This document shows positions 8,869 to 16,293 of a stretch of DNA of 56,466 nt, one piece after another. Both the position numbers and the translations under genes were made by a program. The notes under the pieces were generated by a model, which did no database searches, was not told the DNA's origin, and saw nothing but the letters and a program-made list of their open reading frames with translations. Numbering within the stretch: the first letter of the stretch is position 1; each line of letters opens with the position of its first letter. The stretch is from Verrucomicrobiales bacterium (GTDB lineage Bacteria > Verrucomicrobiota > Verrucomicrobiia > Limisphaerales > JAYPXF01): positions 1 to 56,466 of the forward strand of contig PBAL01000020.1 in NCBI GenBank assembly GCA_002715965.1. The letters are read 5' to 3'.

Positions 8869-10449
8869 TTATTGGTTGTCGGGGTGCCAGATGAGGCGAT
8901 AGAAGCGTTGGGGTTCCGGCGTGAGGGGGAGATTGAATTGGGAACGAAGTGAATCGAGTGGTCGGGGGGCGGGGGTTTTGATCGGGGTCCACTGCGGCGT
9001 TGGTCGCAGAGTGGTCATGCTTTCCAGTTGATAGGAAGTTCCGGAGTTTGTGTCGGTTTGGAAGGTGATCTGAACGGTGTTCGTTGAGCGGGCTATTTCG
9101 ATTCGTCGGTTTTCGTCGATCCACGGAGCGGTTGAGTGCCAGGCGAGGGCGTAAGCTTCGCCGGGGCCGGAGTTTGCAACCGGGAGGCGTTCGACTTGGA
9201 GTTCGTATTGGCCGGGTTGGAGGTGGTTGAGATGGATGTGCTCGACGTTGTCGACTGTGCTCCGAGAGGCGTGAATGGGGATGCCGTCGCGCAGGAGGAC
9301 GAGGTCGAGGTTGTCCTGAGTATTCTGTGGATCGAGGGAGAAGATGTCGGCGGAGTCGATTCGGAAATTCTGATTCAAGTCCTGCCAACGGGTGGGGCGG
9401 TCCCAGACGAGGGTGATGTCGAGGAGGCAGTTGGTTTCTTGCGGGGAGCCGAGTCGGAAGATGTGGCGGCCGGAGGTGGCGTTGGTGGCAGTGCCGGTCA
9501 GCGTGGTGAAGGTGTAGCCGGGGACGGGGACATTGCCGGGGGATTGTGGCAGTGCCTGGTAGATTTCGTGGACGCGTTGGAGATCGATGACGCCGGCGCC
9601 TTGTTCGTTGTCGAGGGGTTGGCTTTCGGAACTACTCCATATTGATCCATCCGCGTCTTGGACTTTGGTGGCGGAGGTCATCAGTATGGCTTTGATGAGT
9701 CGGTGATCGCGCGGCCGGTTGCCGGGAGTGTGTTTGGCAAAATCGAGCATTTGGGCGGCTGCTCCGGTGACAAAGGGGGCGGCAAAACTGGTCCCGTCGA
9801 TGTCGGTCGTCGCCGGTATGCCGTTGCGCCATTCCGGAGAGAGCGATACGGCTCCGGCTGCGTTGTTGCCGAGCAGGTCGGGTTTACTGCGACCGTCGAG
9901 GGTCGGGCCGTGGTCCTGGAGAGCCCAGGCTCGCTCCATAGAGTCGTCGAGGCCGCCGACGGTGATGACGTTGCGGGAGGAGCCGGGAGCGGTCGGGCGG
10001 TCGTGGCTTTGGAACTGGTTTACCGCGACGACGCAGACCACGTTGCGGGCGTAGGCCAGATAGTCTGCCATGAGGTTGGAATTGAAGGCGTCTCCGTTGT
10101 AACTGAGGTTGATGCCGCCGACCCACCAGGACCAGCTCATGTTGATGATTTCGACGTTGTTTTCCGCCAGGAAACCGGCCGCGTCGAAAATGTGGCGGAA
10201 AGGCACGTCGGCCTGGGCGCGGTTGAAGAATTCGGCGGTCACGTAGCGGGCATCGGGCGCGAGTCCGGTGAGGTCTCCAGGATTTGCACCGCGCGCGAGT
10301 GCAATGCCCATCACGGAGATCGAGTGACCGGTATTGAGCGGGATGCCACCGGGGCCGCGCGAGTTTTGCAGAGAGGCAAGCCGGCGCGGTCTTCCGAGCG
10401 AGTCATTGCCGCTCAGCCACGGATGATGGAAGTCCAATGCGTCATCCAT
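8869..10449 (-). CDS. S8 family (subtilisin-like) serine peptidase, catalytic part
   Basis: 526 codons from the only in-frame ATG (10449). Subtilase motifs: catalytic Asp in MDDALDFHHP immediately after the ATG, His in NTGHSISVMGIALARG, oxyanion Asn region VVCVVAVNQF, and Ser in DGTSFAAPFVTGAAA. A beta-rich region (VPVPGYTFTTLTGTATNATS... LVLLRDGIPIHAS) follows, with a C-terminal module ending QRFYRLIW that is shared with other secreted proteins of this window. Starting at 10449 would remove the first beta-strand, any prodomain and the signal peptide, so the real or ancestral product begins upstream (see 10450-11049). Likely a secreted protease; substrate unknown. Confidence 0.85.
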   Translation of the reverse strand: MDDALDFHHPWLSGNDSLGRPRRLASLQNSRGPGGIPLNTGHSISVMGIALARGANPGDLTGLAPDARYVTAEFFNRAQADVPFRHIFDAAGFLAENNVEIINMSWSWWVGGINLSYNGDAFNSNLMADYLAYARNVVCVVAVNQFQSHDRPTAPGSSRNVITVGGLDDSMERAWALQDHGPTLDGRSKPDLLGNNAAGAVSLSPEWRNGIPATTDIDGTSFAAPFVTGAAAQMLDFAKHTPGNRPRDHRLIKAILMTSATKVQDADGSIWSSSESQPLDNEQGAGVIDLQRVHEIYQALPQSPGNVPVPGYTFTTLTGTATNATSGRHIFRLGSPQETNCLLDITLVWDRPTRWQDLNQNFRIDSADIFSLDPQNTQDNLDLVLLRDGIPIHASRSTVDNVEHIHLNHLQPGQYELQVERLPVANSGPGEAYALAWHSTAPWIDENRRIEIARSTNTVQITFQTDTNSGTSYQLESMTTLRPTPQWTPIKTPAPRPLDSLRSQFNLPLTPEPQRFYRLIWHPDNQ

Positions 10450-11049
10450 GTTCCCGACAATGACGTCCGTGCCGTCTCCGAGATGCTGTCGTCCATACTC
10501 GGCGTTGATCCGCGCCCACTCCCTGGTGATTGTTCCGGATACTTGGATTGCAAGGGTGGCAGAGTTGTCGCCTTCGTCTGATTCGGAGATGGTGTCGGTG
10601 GAGTCAATGGTGACCGTTACATCGAACTGACCGCCTTGATGCAGGACCCAGGGCCCGATCAGGTGCTGGATCAGATTCGTTCCGTCGGGTTCGAGACCCG
10701 CGGATGAGCTGGTGAATCCGTTGACGCTGGTTTCCAGAGTGTAGGCTGCGCCGATGGGGTTTTCGTATAGATAGGTGCCACGAATCCAGAACGGTCGTCC
10801 TGCGGAGGGGACCTTTGGTTGCCCTGCAGAATCTGTGACTTGGATTTGTGGGAAACCCAGATTTGGCGTCGCTCTGACGGGTGATGGCAGGAGTGCGAGA
10901 GTGAGTGCAAGAATACAAGCCGAAGCAGCTGGACTCGTCTGCGTGTAGCGTCGAGATCGTAGCGCAGACCTCCAAGTCTGCCGTGTCGCAGGTTTCCAAA
11001 CCCGCTGGGGCTGTGGTGGATGATGAGTTTTGATGCGAATTGAAAGGGT
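10450..11049 (-). other. in-frame upstream extension of the S8 peptidase lacking a normal start codon
   Basis: The frame of the peptidase is open from the TAA at 11050-11052 down to 10449. It reads a signal-peptide-like segment (ACILALTLALLPSPVRA), a CARDB-like beta domain (FWIRGTYLYENPIGAAYTLE ... FDVTVTIDSTDTISESDEGD) and the linker GRQHLGDGTDVIVGN that leads into the catalytic Asp. I found no in-frame ATG, GTG or TTG in this extension. A palindromic repeat (10956-11007) sits exactly where the original start should be. Either a rare start such as ATT is used or the 5' end was destroyed by the repeat. Confidence 0.6.
10956..11007. repeat. pair of GCAGG-TTTCC-AAACC palindromes at the S8 5' end
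   Basis: Two 18-bp imperfect palindromes lie side by side: GCAGACCTCCAAGTCTGC and GCAGGTTTCCAAACCCGC, preceded by CGTAGC and CGTGTC. The same unit occurs twice, in opposite orientation, inside the PKS gene at 50303-50415; a 17-base core TCGCAGGTTTCCAAACC is identical. Confidence 0.6.
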
Positions 11050-11103
11050 TTATTTCTGGCACGCCCTGCGGGATAGAACTCCTTGGAGCTGTCATTGCCT
11101 CAG

Positions 11104-11252
11104 TAGTCCGTCAGCAATGAAATGACAGATTGCCTGGTTCTTAATCGTTATCTTGATCTCTGATTCATCTGAGGGAGATTGGGACAGGGAGTTAAGACAA
11201 CGATTAAGAGCAACCCGTCAATTTACAAATGACTCAATACTAGCTGCGCTAA
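11104..11252. repeat. intergenic repeat, copy 1 (with 65-bp insertion)
   Basis: The blocks CCGTCAGCAATGAAATGACA and TAAGAGCAACCCGTCAA are repeated at 13865-13950 directly after the second AraC gene. Here they are separated by about 65 bp bounded by the perfect inverted repeat CTTAATCGTT / AACGATTAAG, absent from copy 2. The gap 11253-11396 holds no recognisable gene. Confidence 0.55.
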
Positions 11253-11396
11253 AGGTAGCAATGGCGTGAGAAAGGGCAAGGATTGCGGGGTATCAAGGGT
11301 TCGCGGGCACCCATGCACCCGCAATTCGCAGCAATAGCACTAGATTCGAGTGATGGAGCAAGTTAGCCCAGTTTAGCCACGAGCGATTCGTTATTG

Positions 11397-11419
11397 CTAT
11401 TGAGACTCAGTCTCAATAG
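11397..11419. promoter_or_regulatory. Fur-box-like perfect palindrome upstream of AraC gene 1
   Basis: Perfect 11-1-11 palindrome with arms CTATTGAGACT and AGTCTCAATAG around a central C. Its TGAGACT-C-AGTCTCA core has the 7-1-7 geometry of Fur boxes. It ends 3 bp before the TTG start of the AraC gene, so a bound repressor would block transcription or initiation. Fur identity is inferred. Confidence 0.6.
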
Positions 11420-11422
11420 GCT

Positions 11423-12436
11423 TTGGTTGTGTCTGAGATAGCGAATATTGAGCCGGATTGTGAAGTTTCCGATTGTGATTCGAATCGGGACGTCGGCTCT
11501 TGCTCTGACACGCCAAGCTTTTCCGAGGCCGATGTTTGGGAGCCGTTCGGTTCCGGATGGCGTCCGCTTCATGGGCGCATTGCTCAGGACGGGATGAGCT
11601 TGGAATGGCACGAGTTCAAGGTGCCGAGGTCCTTCGCCTGGTCAGAATCGTTTCATCCGCAGAGCTTGGAGATTTGTCTGAATCTGACTGGAGTGGGGCG
11701 CATCACTGGCGAGGGAGCAACCGTGGAATTGGCGCCGCGATCGATGGCGTTCTATTGCGTGGGCAACGATTCGCTTGATGCGGAACGAGTTACGGGCAAG
11801 CAGAAGCACCAGTTCCTGACGATCGAGTTGCGTGCTGATGCGCTCGGCCGGCTTCTTGGGAATCCCACAGACGAGATGCATCCCCTGATTCGGAATGCAC
11901 TGAACACCGGGCGATTCACATCGGGCGTGGGCCAGCCCCTGATGCTTTACCGGGAACAGGATCGATGGGTGAAACAGCTGCTGGATCCCCCGGTGCCTCA
12001 AGCCGCTCAAGCGATCTGGATTCGGGGAAGGGTGTTGGAGATTCTGGCGCAATGCCTGTTCGAATCGCCATCTGACAAACCGCTGTTTTGCGATCGCCAG
12101 AAGAACATGGCGCGCGATCGGGTGGAACGCGCGATAGAGATTCTGCGCGAAGATCTGGTAGAGCCGCCGACCTTGGAACAACTGGGAAGACAAGTCGGTT
12201 GTTCGCACTACTATCTGAGTCGCACGTTCTCAAAGGAAACTGGTCTTACCATCCAGCAATATCTCCGACGCCTCCGTATGGAGCGCGCGAGCGAACTTCT
12301 GAAGAGTGGTCGTTTCAATGTCACCGAAGCCGCGCTGGAGGTGGGATACAGCAGCATGAGCCACTTCAGTCAGGCGTTCTGCCACGAGATGGGCGTTTGT
12401 CCGGCTCTGTACCAGCGAACCACACCCGGTTCCTGA
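11423..12436 (+). CDS. AraC family transcriptional regulator (copy 1)
   Basis: 337 aa from a TTG at 11423; a GTG two codons later (11429) is an alternative. The length to the FSE motif matches the paralog at 12860, which supports this start. An N-terminal ~200-residue sensing domain (SLEICLNLTGVGRITGEG, APRSMAFYCVGN) is followed by a double helix-turn-helix AraC domain: TLEQLGRQVGCSHYYLSRTF and the second HTH with FNVTEAALEVGYSSMSHFSQ. This PchR-like arrangement is typical of activators of siderophore uptake genes. A Fur-like palindrome touches the start and a Bfd gene lies next to it, so an iron-responsive role is likely but inferred. Confidence 0.88.
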   Translation: MVVSEIANIEPDCEVSDCDSNRDVGSCSDTPSFSEADVWEPFGSGWRPLHGRIAQDGMSLEWHEFKVPRSFAWSESFHPQSLEICLNLTGVGRITGEGATVELAPRSMAFYCVGNDSLDAERVTGKQKHQFLTIELRADALGRLLGNPTDEMHPLIRNALNTGRFTSGVGQPLMLYREQDRWVKQLLDPPVPQAAQAIWIRGRVLEILAQCLFESPSDKPLFCDRQKNMARDRVERAIEILREDLVEPPTLEQLGRQVGCSHYYLSRTFSKETGLTIQQYLRRLRMERASELLKSGRFNVTEAALEVGYSSMSHFSQAFCHEMGVCPALYQRTTPGS

Positions 12437-12461
12437 AGGAATGAATGGAGGTAGATTTGCC

Positions 12462-12776
12462 TCAGGCGGCCGAAGGTGCCCGTTCAACTTGATCAACCGG
12501 GCAAACGCAGAGTTTGCGAATCGTGCCGCAACCGTCGCAGAAGCCACAGGGACTGCAATCAACGGGGAGGCCATTCAGCAGCCGTTGAATCTTGCACTGG
12601 CAGGAGCCGCAACCCGTGCCGGCATTTGTTCTTCGCCCAATGTCTTCCACAGTTTCAACACAATCCTGCTCGATGACGGATTGGATCTCCGAGGCGCGAA
12701 TCTGGTGACAATGGCAGACGATCTGGTCGCGGGCCGGAGCCTGCTGCGCTTTCGTCTGTTCCCATGTAGAATTCAT
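12462..12776 (-). CDS. bfd: bacterioferritin-associated ferredoxin-like [2Fe-2S] protein
   Basis: 104 aa. The Bfd-type cluster ligands are visible as VCHCHQI (CxC) and, about 30 residues later, GTGCGSCQCKIQRLL (CxxC). The C-terminal 35 residues are unusually Cys-rich (DCSPCGFCDGCGTIRKLCVC) and go beyond the usual ~65-residue Bfd. The family donates electrons to bacterioferritin to release stored iron and is typically induced under iron limitation. It is divergent to AraC copy 2, and the Fur-like palindrome at 12823-12843 lies between the two starts, so one operator could control both. The Cys-rich tail might bind a second metal. Confidence 0.85.
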   Translation of the reverse strand: MNSTWEQTKAQQAPARDQIVCHCHQIRASEIQSVIEQDCVETVEDIGRRTNAGTGCGSCQCKIQRLLNGLPVDCSPCGFCDGCGTIRKLCVCPVDQVERAPSAA

Positions 12777-12822
12777 TCGCTGACGAAATTTAAAAGGGCT
12801 GCGTCAGATAGCGCAAGAAACT

Positions 12823-12843
12823 TATTGAGACTGCGTCTCAATA
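12823..12843. promoter_or_regulatory. Fur-box-like palindrome between bfd and AraC gene 2
   Basis: TATTGAGAC-TGC-GTCTCAATA, the same half-sites as the palindrome at 11397-11419. It lies 16 bp before the ATG of AraC copy 2 and 46 bp upstream of bfd on the other strand. Confidence 0.6.
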
Positions 12844-12859
12844 TCAATAGGGTAAGTCC

Positions 12860-13867
12860 ATGGCTCAAGCAGCCGCCATCGCAGAGAAAGAGATCCCTTC
12901 GCCCAATGTTGGGACTGAGAAGCCGTTCATTGTGGTGGAGGAGGAGCCGGTTTTTTCTGAGTCGGCGGCATGGGAACCGATCGGCGAAGGTTGGAAGCCA
13001 CTCCATGGTCGCTTCGCTCAGGATGGGGTCAGCGTCGAGTGGCACGAATTTCACGTGGATGAGCCGATCGATTGGGGGGCCAGTTTTCATCCACAGAGCT
13101 TGGAGATCTGCCTGAATCTCGCTGGCAATGCAAAGGTGACACACGGGAAGCAATCGTTGTCGATTGGTCCGCGTTCGTTGGCGTTTTATTGTGTCGGGGA
13201 CAAGCCGCTGCAGGCGACTCGACTGGCAGGTTCATCGAAGCATGAATTCCTGACGATGGAACTTGGGATAGACGCTTTGGCAGATTCGTTGGGAACGGGC
13301 ACGGCGCAGGTTCACCCGCTGATTGCAAGAGCGTTGACCAAGGGTGGGTTCAGTACGGGTTTGGGGCACTTGAGCTCGATGTATGTGGAGCAAGACCGCT
13401 GGGTGAAGCAGTTGTTGAATCCGCCGGTTCCTCAGGCAGCCGAGGCGCTTTGGATCAAGAGCCGTGTTCAGGAGATCCTCGCCCAATGTCTTTTCAATCA
13501 GCCCAAGGCCGAATTGTTTTGTGATCGTCAGAAGAACATCGCCCGCGGACGCGTGGACCGGGCTATTGAGGTCTTGCGCGAAAACCTTTCCGAACCTCCC
13601 AGCCTGGAGGAACTCGGTCGCCGGGTTGGCTGCAGCCAATACTATCTCAGCCGCACCTTCTCGAAGGAAACCGGCTCGACCATCCAGCAGTACCTCCGTC
13701 GGCTGCGCATGGAACGCGCGGCCGAACTGCTGAAGAGCGGACAATTCAATGTGACCGAGGCTGCGCTCGATGTGGGATACACCAGCATGAGCCATTTCAG
13801 TCAGGCCTTTTGCCACGAAATGGGTGAGTGCCCCGCGCTCTTCCAGAAGTCCACACCCGCCTCCTAG
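12860..13867 (+). CDS. AraC family transcriptional regulator (copy 2)
   Basis: 335 aa, a close paralog of the gene at 11423. The sensor domain (SLEICLNLAGNAKVTHGKQS, GPRSLAFYCVGDKP) and the C-terminal AraC DNA-binding domain (SLEELGRRVGCSQYYLSRTF, FNVTEAALDVGYTSMSHFSQ) match copy 1 almost throughout; the first ~30 residues are unrelated. The two copies probably arose by local duplication and now flank bfd. Control by the palindrome at 12823-12843 is expected. The downstream PepSY-TM gene could be a target. Effector unknown; an iron-siderophore ligand is the family-based guess. Confidence 0.88.
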   Translation: MAQAAAIAEKEIPSPNVGTEKPFIVVEEEPVFSESAAWEPIGEGWKPLHGRFAQDGVSVEWHEFHVDEPIDWGASFHPQSLEICLNLAGNAKVTHGKQSLSIGPRSLAFYCVGDKPLQATRLAGSSKHEFLTMELGIDALADSLGTGTAQVHPLIARALTKGGFSTGLGHLSSMYVEQDRWVKQLLNPPVPQAAEALWIKSRVQEILAQCLFNQPKAELFCDRQKNIARGRVDRAIEVLRENLSEPPSLEELGRRVGCSQYYLSRTFSKETGSTIQQYLRRLRMERAAELLKSGQFNVTEAALDVGYTSMSHFSQAFCHEMGECPALFQKSTPAS

Positions 13868-13950
13868 TGCGCCGTCAGCAATGAAATGACAATTTTCCTG
13901 GTTAAGAGCAACCCGTCAACACACGTATGACGCAATCCTAGTGCTGCGAA
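13865..13950. repeat. intergenic repeat, copy 2 (uninterrupted)
   Basis: Starts at the TAG of AraC copy 2 and contains CCGTCAGCAATGAAATGACA, then CCTGGTTAAGAGCAACCCG, then ATGACGCAATCCTAG. It matches 11104-11252 but without the 65-bp insertion, so the two direct copies flank the AraC-bfd-AraC block. Confidence 0.55.
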
Positions 13951-14024
13951 CACTTCGTTCACCACGCTGATCAACTCCTGATCAATCTCTCTCGAGAACC
14001 TGGCGAGAGGAAATCCATCGAAAC

Positions 14025-15488
14025 GTGAAGAAACTCTTCTATCAACTGCATGGCTGGTTGGGGCTGAATTTCGGACTGGTGCTCTTCATAATCTGCCTCT
14101 CTGGAACATTTGCGGTCGTGAGCCACGAAATCGATTGGCTGTGCAACCCGGCAATTCGGGTGACTCCGAATGAGGAGCGGGCAAGTTGGGCCACGATGTT
14201 CGAAGCCGCAGGTGAGTACGCCGACGGATCCTTCATACGATCCGGGTACGCGCCGAAAGGTTCCAGATTTGCCGCGGAATTCCTTACAAAAGACAAACGA
14301 GGAAATACGCGTCGAATCTACATTGATCCTTACCGCGGGACCGCCACCGGGGACGCGACGTGGATGAACTCGCAGAGATTCTTTCGCGATTTTCATCGGC
14401 GTTTCTACATCTCAGCGGGATGGGGGATCTGGGTCGTGTCGGTATATGCGTTCGTTCTGTCGTTGGCGGGAATCACGGGACTGTCGTTTTACGGACGCTG
14501 GTGGAAACAGCTGTGGGGATTGCGGTTTCGATCCGGATGGCGGGTCTTTTTCTCGGACCTGCATCGAAAACTGGGTGTCTGGACACTCCTCTTCAGTCTG
14601 ATCATCAGCGTGACCGGCTTTTGGTATCTGTTCGAGAAAACGCTGACGAACCGATACCGGGCGATACAGCGTGCGGACAACTCAGCGCGAACCCAATCTG
14701 AGGAATCAAGTGACAGGCCGGTCATTACGCCAAACGGTCAGCGGCTTCCGGTAGATGAATTGTTGGATCATGCCGAGCGGGCGATGCCGGGATTCCGCGT
14801 GACCACCATTTCCATGCCCAGCAGCGAGAAACGGCCGGTTCGGTTTTCCGGTCAGGCGACGGCATGGCTGGTGCGACAACGCTCCAATTGGTTGGAGTTG
14901 GATCCGTATACAGGAACGCTGATCGGGATGCAGCGAGCCGAGGAGCTTCCTGCGTTTGAGCGGCTGACACACACGGCAGACCCACTTCATTTTGGAAACT
15001 TCGCGGGACTGACGTCCAAATTGATCTGGTTTGCTTTTGGTCTCTTGTTGTCAGCTCTGATACCGACCGGCGTGTATCTCTGGGTAAAACGTCGATCATC
15101 GAGATTGTTGCAGGTGGTGCGGAAGCGTGGATGTTCGAGCCTCGAAATGTTGACCGAAATTCACCTGGCCGTCCGGCGCCAGTATTGGGCCGGCATGATT
15201 TCCACTGTTGTCATCTTCGGGCTTGCAGTGTCGTCCACTTGGGAAGCTTTGAAAAAACAGTACTACTCGTTGGACCGCGAGGGCAGTCTCGCGGGCATGG
15301 GCGAACCTGGCGTAATCGTGATTTACGGATCGTTTATGGTCTTCATTCTCTTCGCGTCCTGGCTCTGGTTTCGATGGATCTGGATGCCATCTCCGTTCGA
15401 ACTTGTCGCCCAATCGGCAATTCCGGACCAACCTGCGGCTGCCGATGGGGGTGGCGAAGGAGGAGAAAACCTCCAGCGAATCGAGTAG
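14025..15488 (+). CDS. PepSY-associated TM (PiuB-like) membrane protein
   Basis: 487 aa from a GTG with GAGAGGAAA upstream. It begins in the family style, KKLFYQLHGWLGLNFGLVLF, and has transmembrane segments near residues 8-30, 140-165, 190-212, 340-365, 385-410 and 430-450. The HRRF and DLHRKLGVWTLLFSLI helices carry the conserved His residues expected in the PepSY_TM family. A periplasmic PepSY-like loop lies in the middle. Members are iron-regulated inner-membrane proteins implicated in reduction or import of ferric siderophores. The flavodoxin gene that follows, and the AraC/bfd genes upstream, fit a reductive iron-uptake role. Confidence 0.82.
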   Translation: MKKLFYQLHGWLGLNFGLVLFIICLSGTFAVVSHEIDWLCNPAIRVTPNEERASWATMFEAAGEYADGSFIRSGYAPKGSRFAAEFLTKDKRGNTRRIYIDPYRGTATGDATWMNSQRFFRDFHRRFYISAGWGIWVVSVYAFVLSLAGITGLSFYGRWWKQLWGLRFRSGWRVFFSDLHRKLGVWTLLFSLIISVTGFWYLFEKTLTNRYRAIQRADNSARTQSEESSDRPVITPNGQRLPVDELLDHAERAMPGFRVTTISMPSSEKRPVRFSGQATAWLVRQRSNWLELDPYTGTLIGMQRAEELPAFERLTHTADPLHFGNFAGLTSKLIWFAFGLLLSALIPTGVYLWVKRRSSRLLQVVRKRGCSSLEMLTEIHLAVRRQYWAGMISTVVIFGLAVSSTWEALKKQYYSLDREGSLAGMGEPGVIVIYGSFMVFILFASWLWFRWIWMPSPFELVAQSAIPDQPAAADGGGEGGENLQRIE

Positions 15489-15553
15489 CTGAAGAACCTT
15501 GAACTGAAATAGTCCCGATTGTGCCTTGCGAGTCGGTGTTTGTGGTGAACCCG

Positions 15554-15595
15554 GAATCGCAAATCACCGACAGAAAATTGCAAATCGTCGAAAGC
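15554..15595 (+). repeat. 21-bp tandem repeat, locus 1 (2 units)
   Basis: Two adjacent 21-bp units, ..ATCGCAAATCACCGACAG.. and ..ATTGCAAATCGTCGAAAG.., 31 bp before the flavodoxin start. They belong to the same family as the loci near 19.6, 30.1, 34.6 and 44.5 kb. Confidence 0.65.
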
Positions 15596-15626
15596 GGCTT
15601 CACCGGTTCTTGGATAGATTCTTGGC

Positions 15627-16085
15627 ATGGCAGTTCTGATTGTATTTGGATCGATGACCGGAAACTCCGAAGGCTGTGCCGATGACTTGGGCAAGCGCCT
15701 CGCACAAGAAGGGATTGAGCACGTCGTTGAGAGCATTGAGGACGTCACTCCGGACCGTCTGAAAGAGGCAGAAACGCTCCTCATGTGCATTGCGACCTGG
15801 GGTGAGGGCGAACCGCCCGATACAGCTATCGATCTCTATGACGAGGTTGTGGTGGACGCGAAACTTGATCTATCGAATCTCAAGTTTTCCGTGCTGGCGT
15901 TGGGAGATACGGACTACGTACAGTTTTGTGAGTGTGGGAGAGCGTTCGACGAAGCGCTTGAGAAACAGGGCGCAACTCGTATTGCGCCACGAGTGGATTG
16001 CGATGTGGACTTCGAAGAGCCCGCGGCGCAATGGATCGAATCCGTTGTCGGAGTTTTAAAGGAGAGAGCCGTAGCCACGGCGTAA
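15627..16085 (+). CDS. flavodoxin domain protein
   Basis: 152 aa. The FMN phosphate loop is GSMTGNSEG at residues ~7-15, and the isoalloxazine loops are IATWGEGEPPD and LALGDTDYVQFCECGRAFDE. The pattern is closest to the flavodoxin module of sulfite-reductase or diflavin enzymes, here as a stand-alone protein without FAD/NADPH domains. It would shuttle electrons in the cytoplasm, plausibly to the upstream PepSY-TM reductase. A strong terminator follows 24 bp after the stop. Confidence 0.9.
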   Translation: MAVLIVFGSMTGNSEGCADDLGKRLAQEGIEHVVESIEDVTPDRLKEAETLLMCIATWGEGEPPDTAIDLYDEVVVDAKLDLSNLKFSVLALGDTDYVQFCECGRAFDEALEKQGATRIAPRVDCDVDFEEPAAQWIESVVGVLKERAVATA

Positions 16086-16109
16086 ACACAAAAGTAAGTA
16101 AGACGCGGT

Positions 16110-16135
16110 AAAAGGCCGGCGAAAGCCGGCCTTTT
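16110..16135 (+). terminator. rho-independent terminator after flavodoxin
   Basis: Perfect 11-bp stem AAAAGGCCGGC / GCCGGCCTTTT with a GAAA loop. Its symmetric A and T ends could serve both strands, including the converging protease operon. Confidence 0.88.
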
Positions 16136-16293
16136 CATGTTGGGAGGTTGCCAAGGGCAACTCACCGCATGGCACCGCATGGGCGTGGGTTTTCAGTTGG
16201 GCTCGAATAATATCATGGGTCAGCTTGTTTGGTCGAACGACAGGATAACGTGCAGACTTCCAGGCCAACGCTCTGAAACATCCCTTCGGCTGG

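Noticed and set aside
10604..11095. 163-codon minus-strand frame starting with ATG at 11095 as the start of the S8 peptidase
   Set aside because: It is in a different frame from the peptidase and has no signal peptide; the signal and CARDB-like residues are in the peptidase frame.
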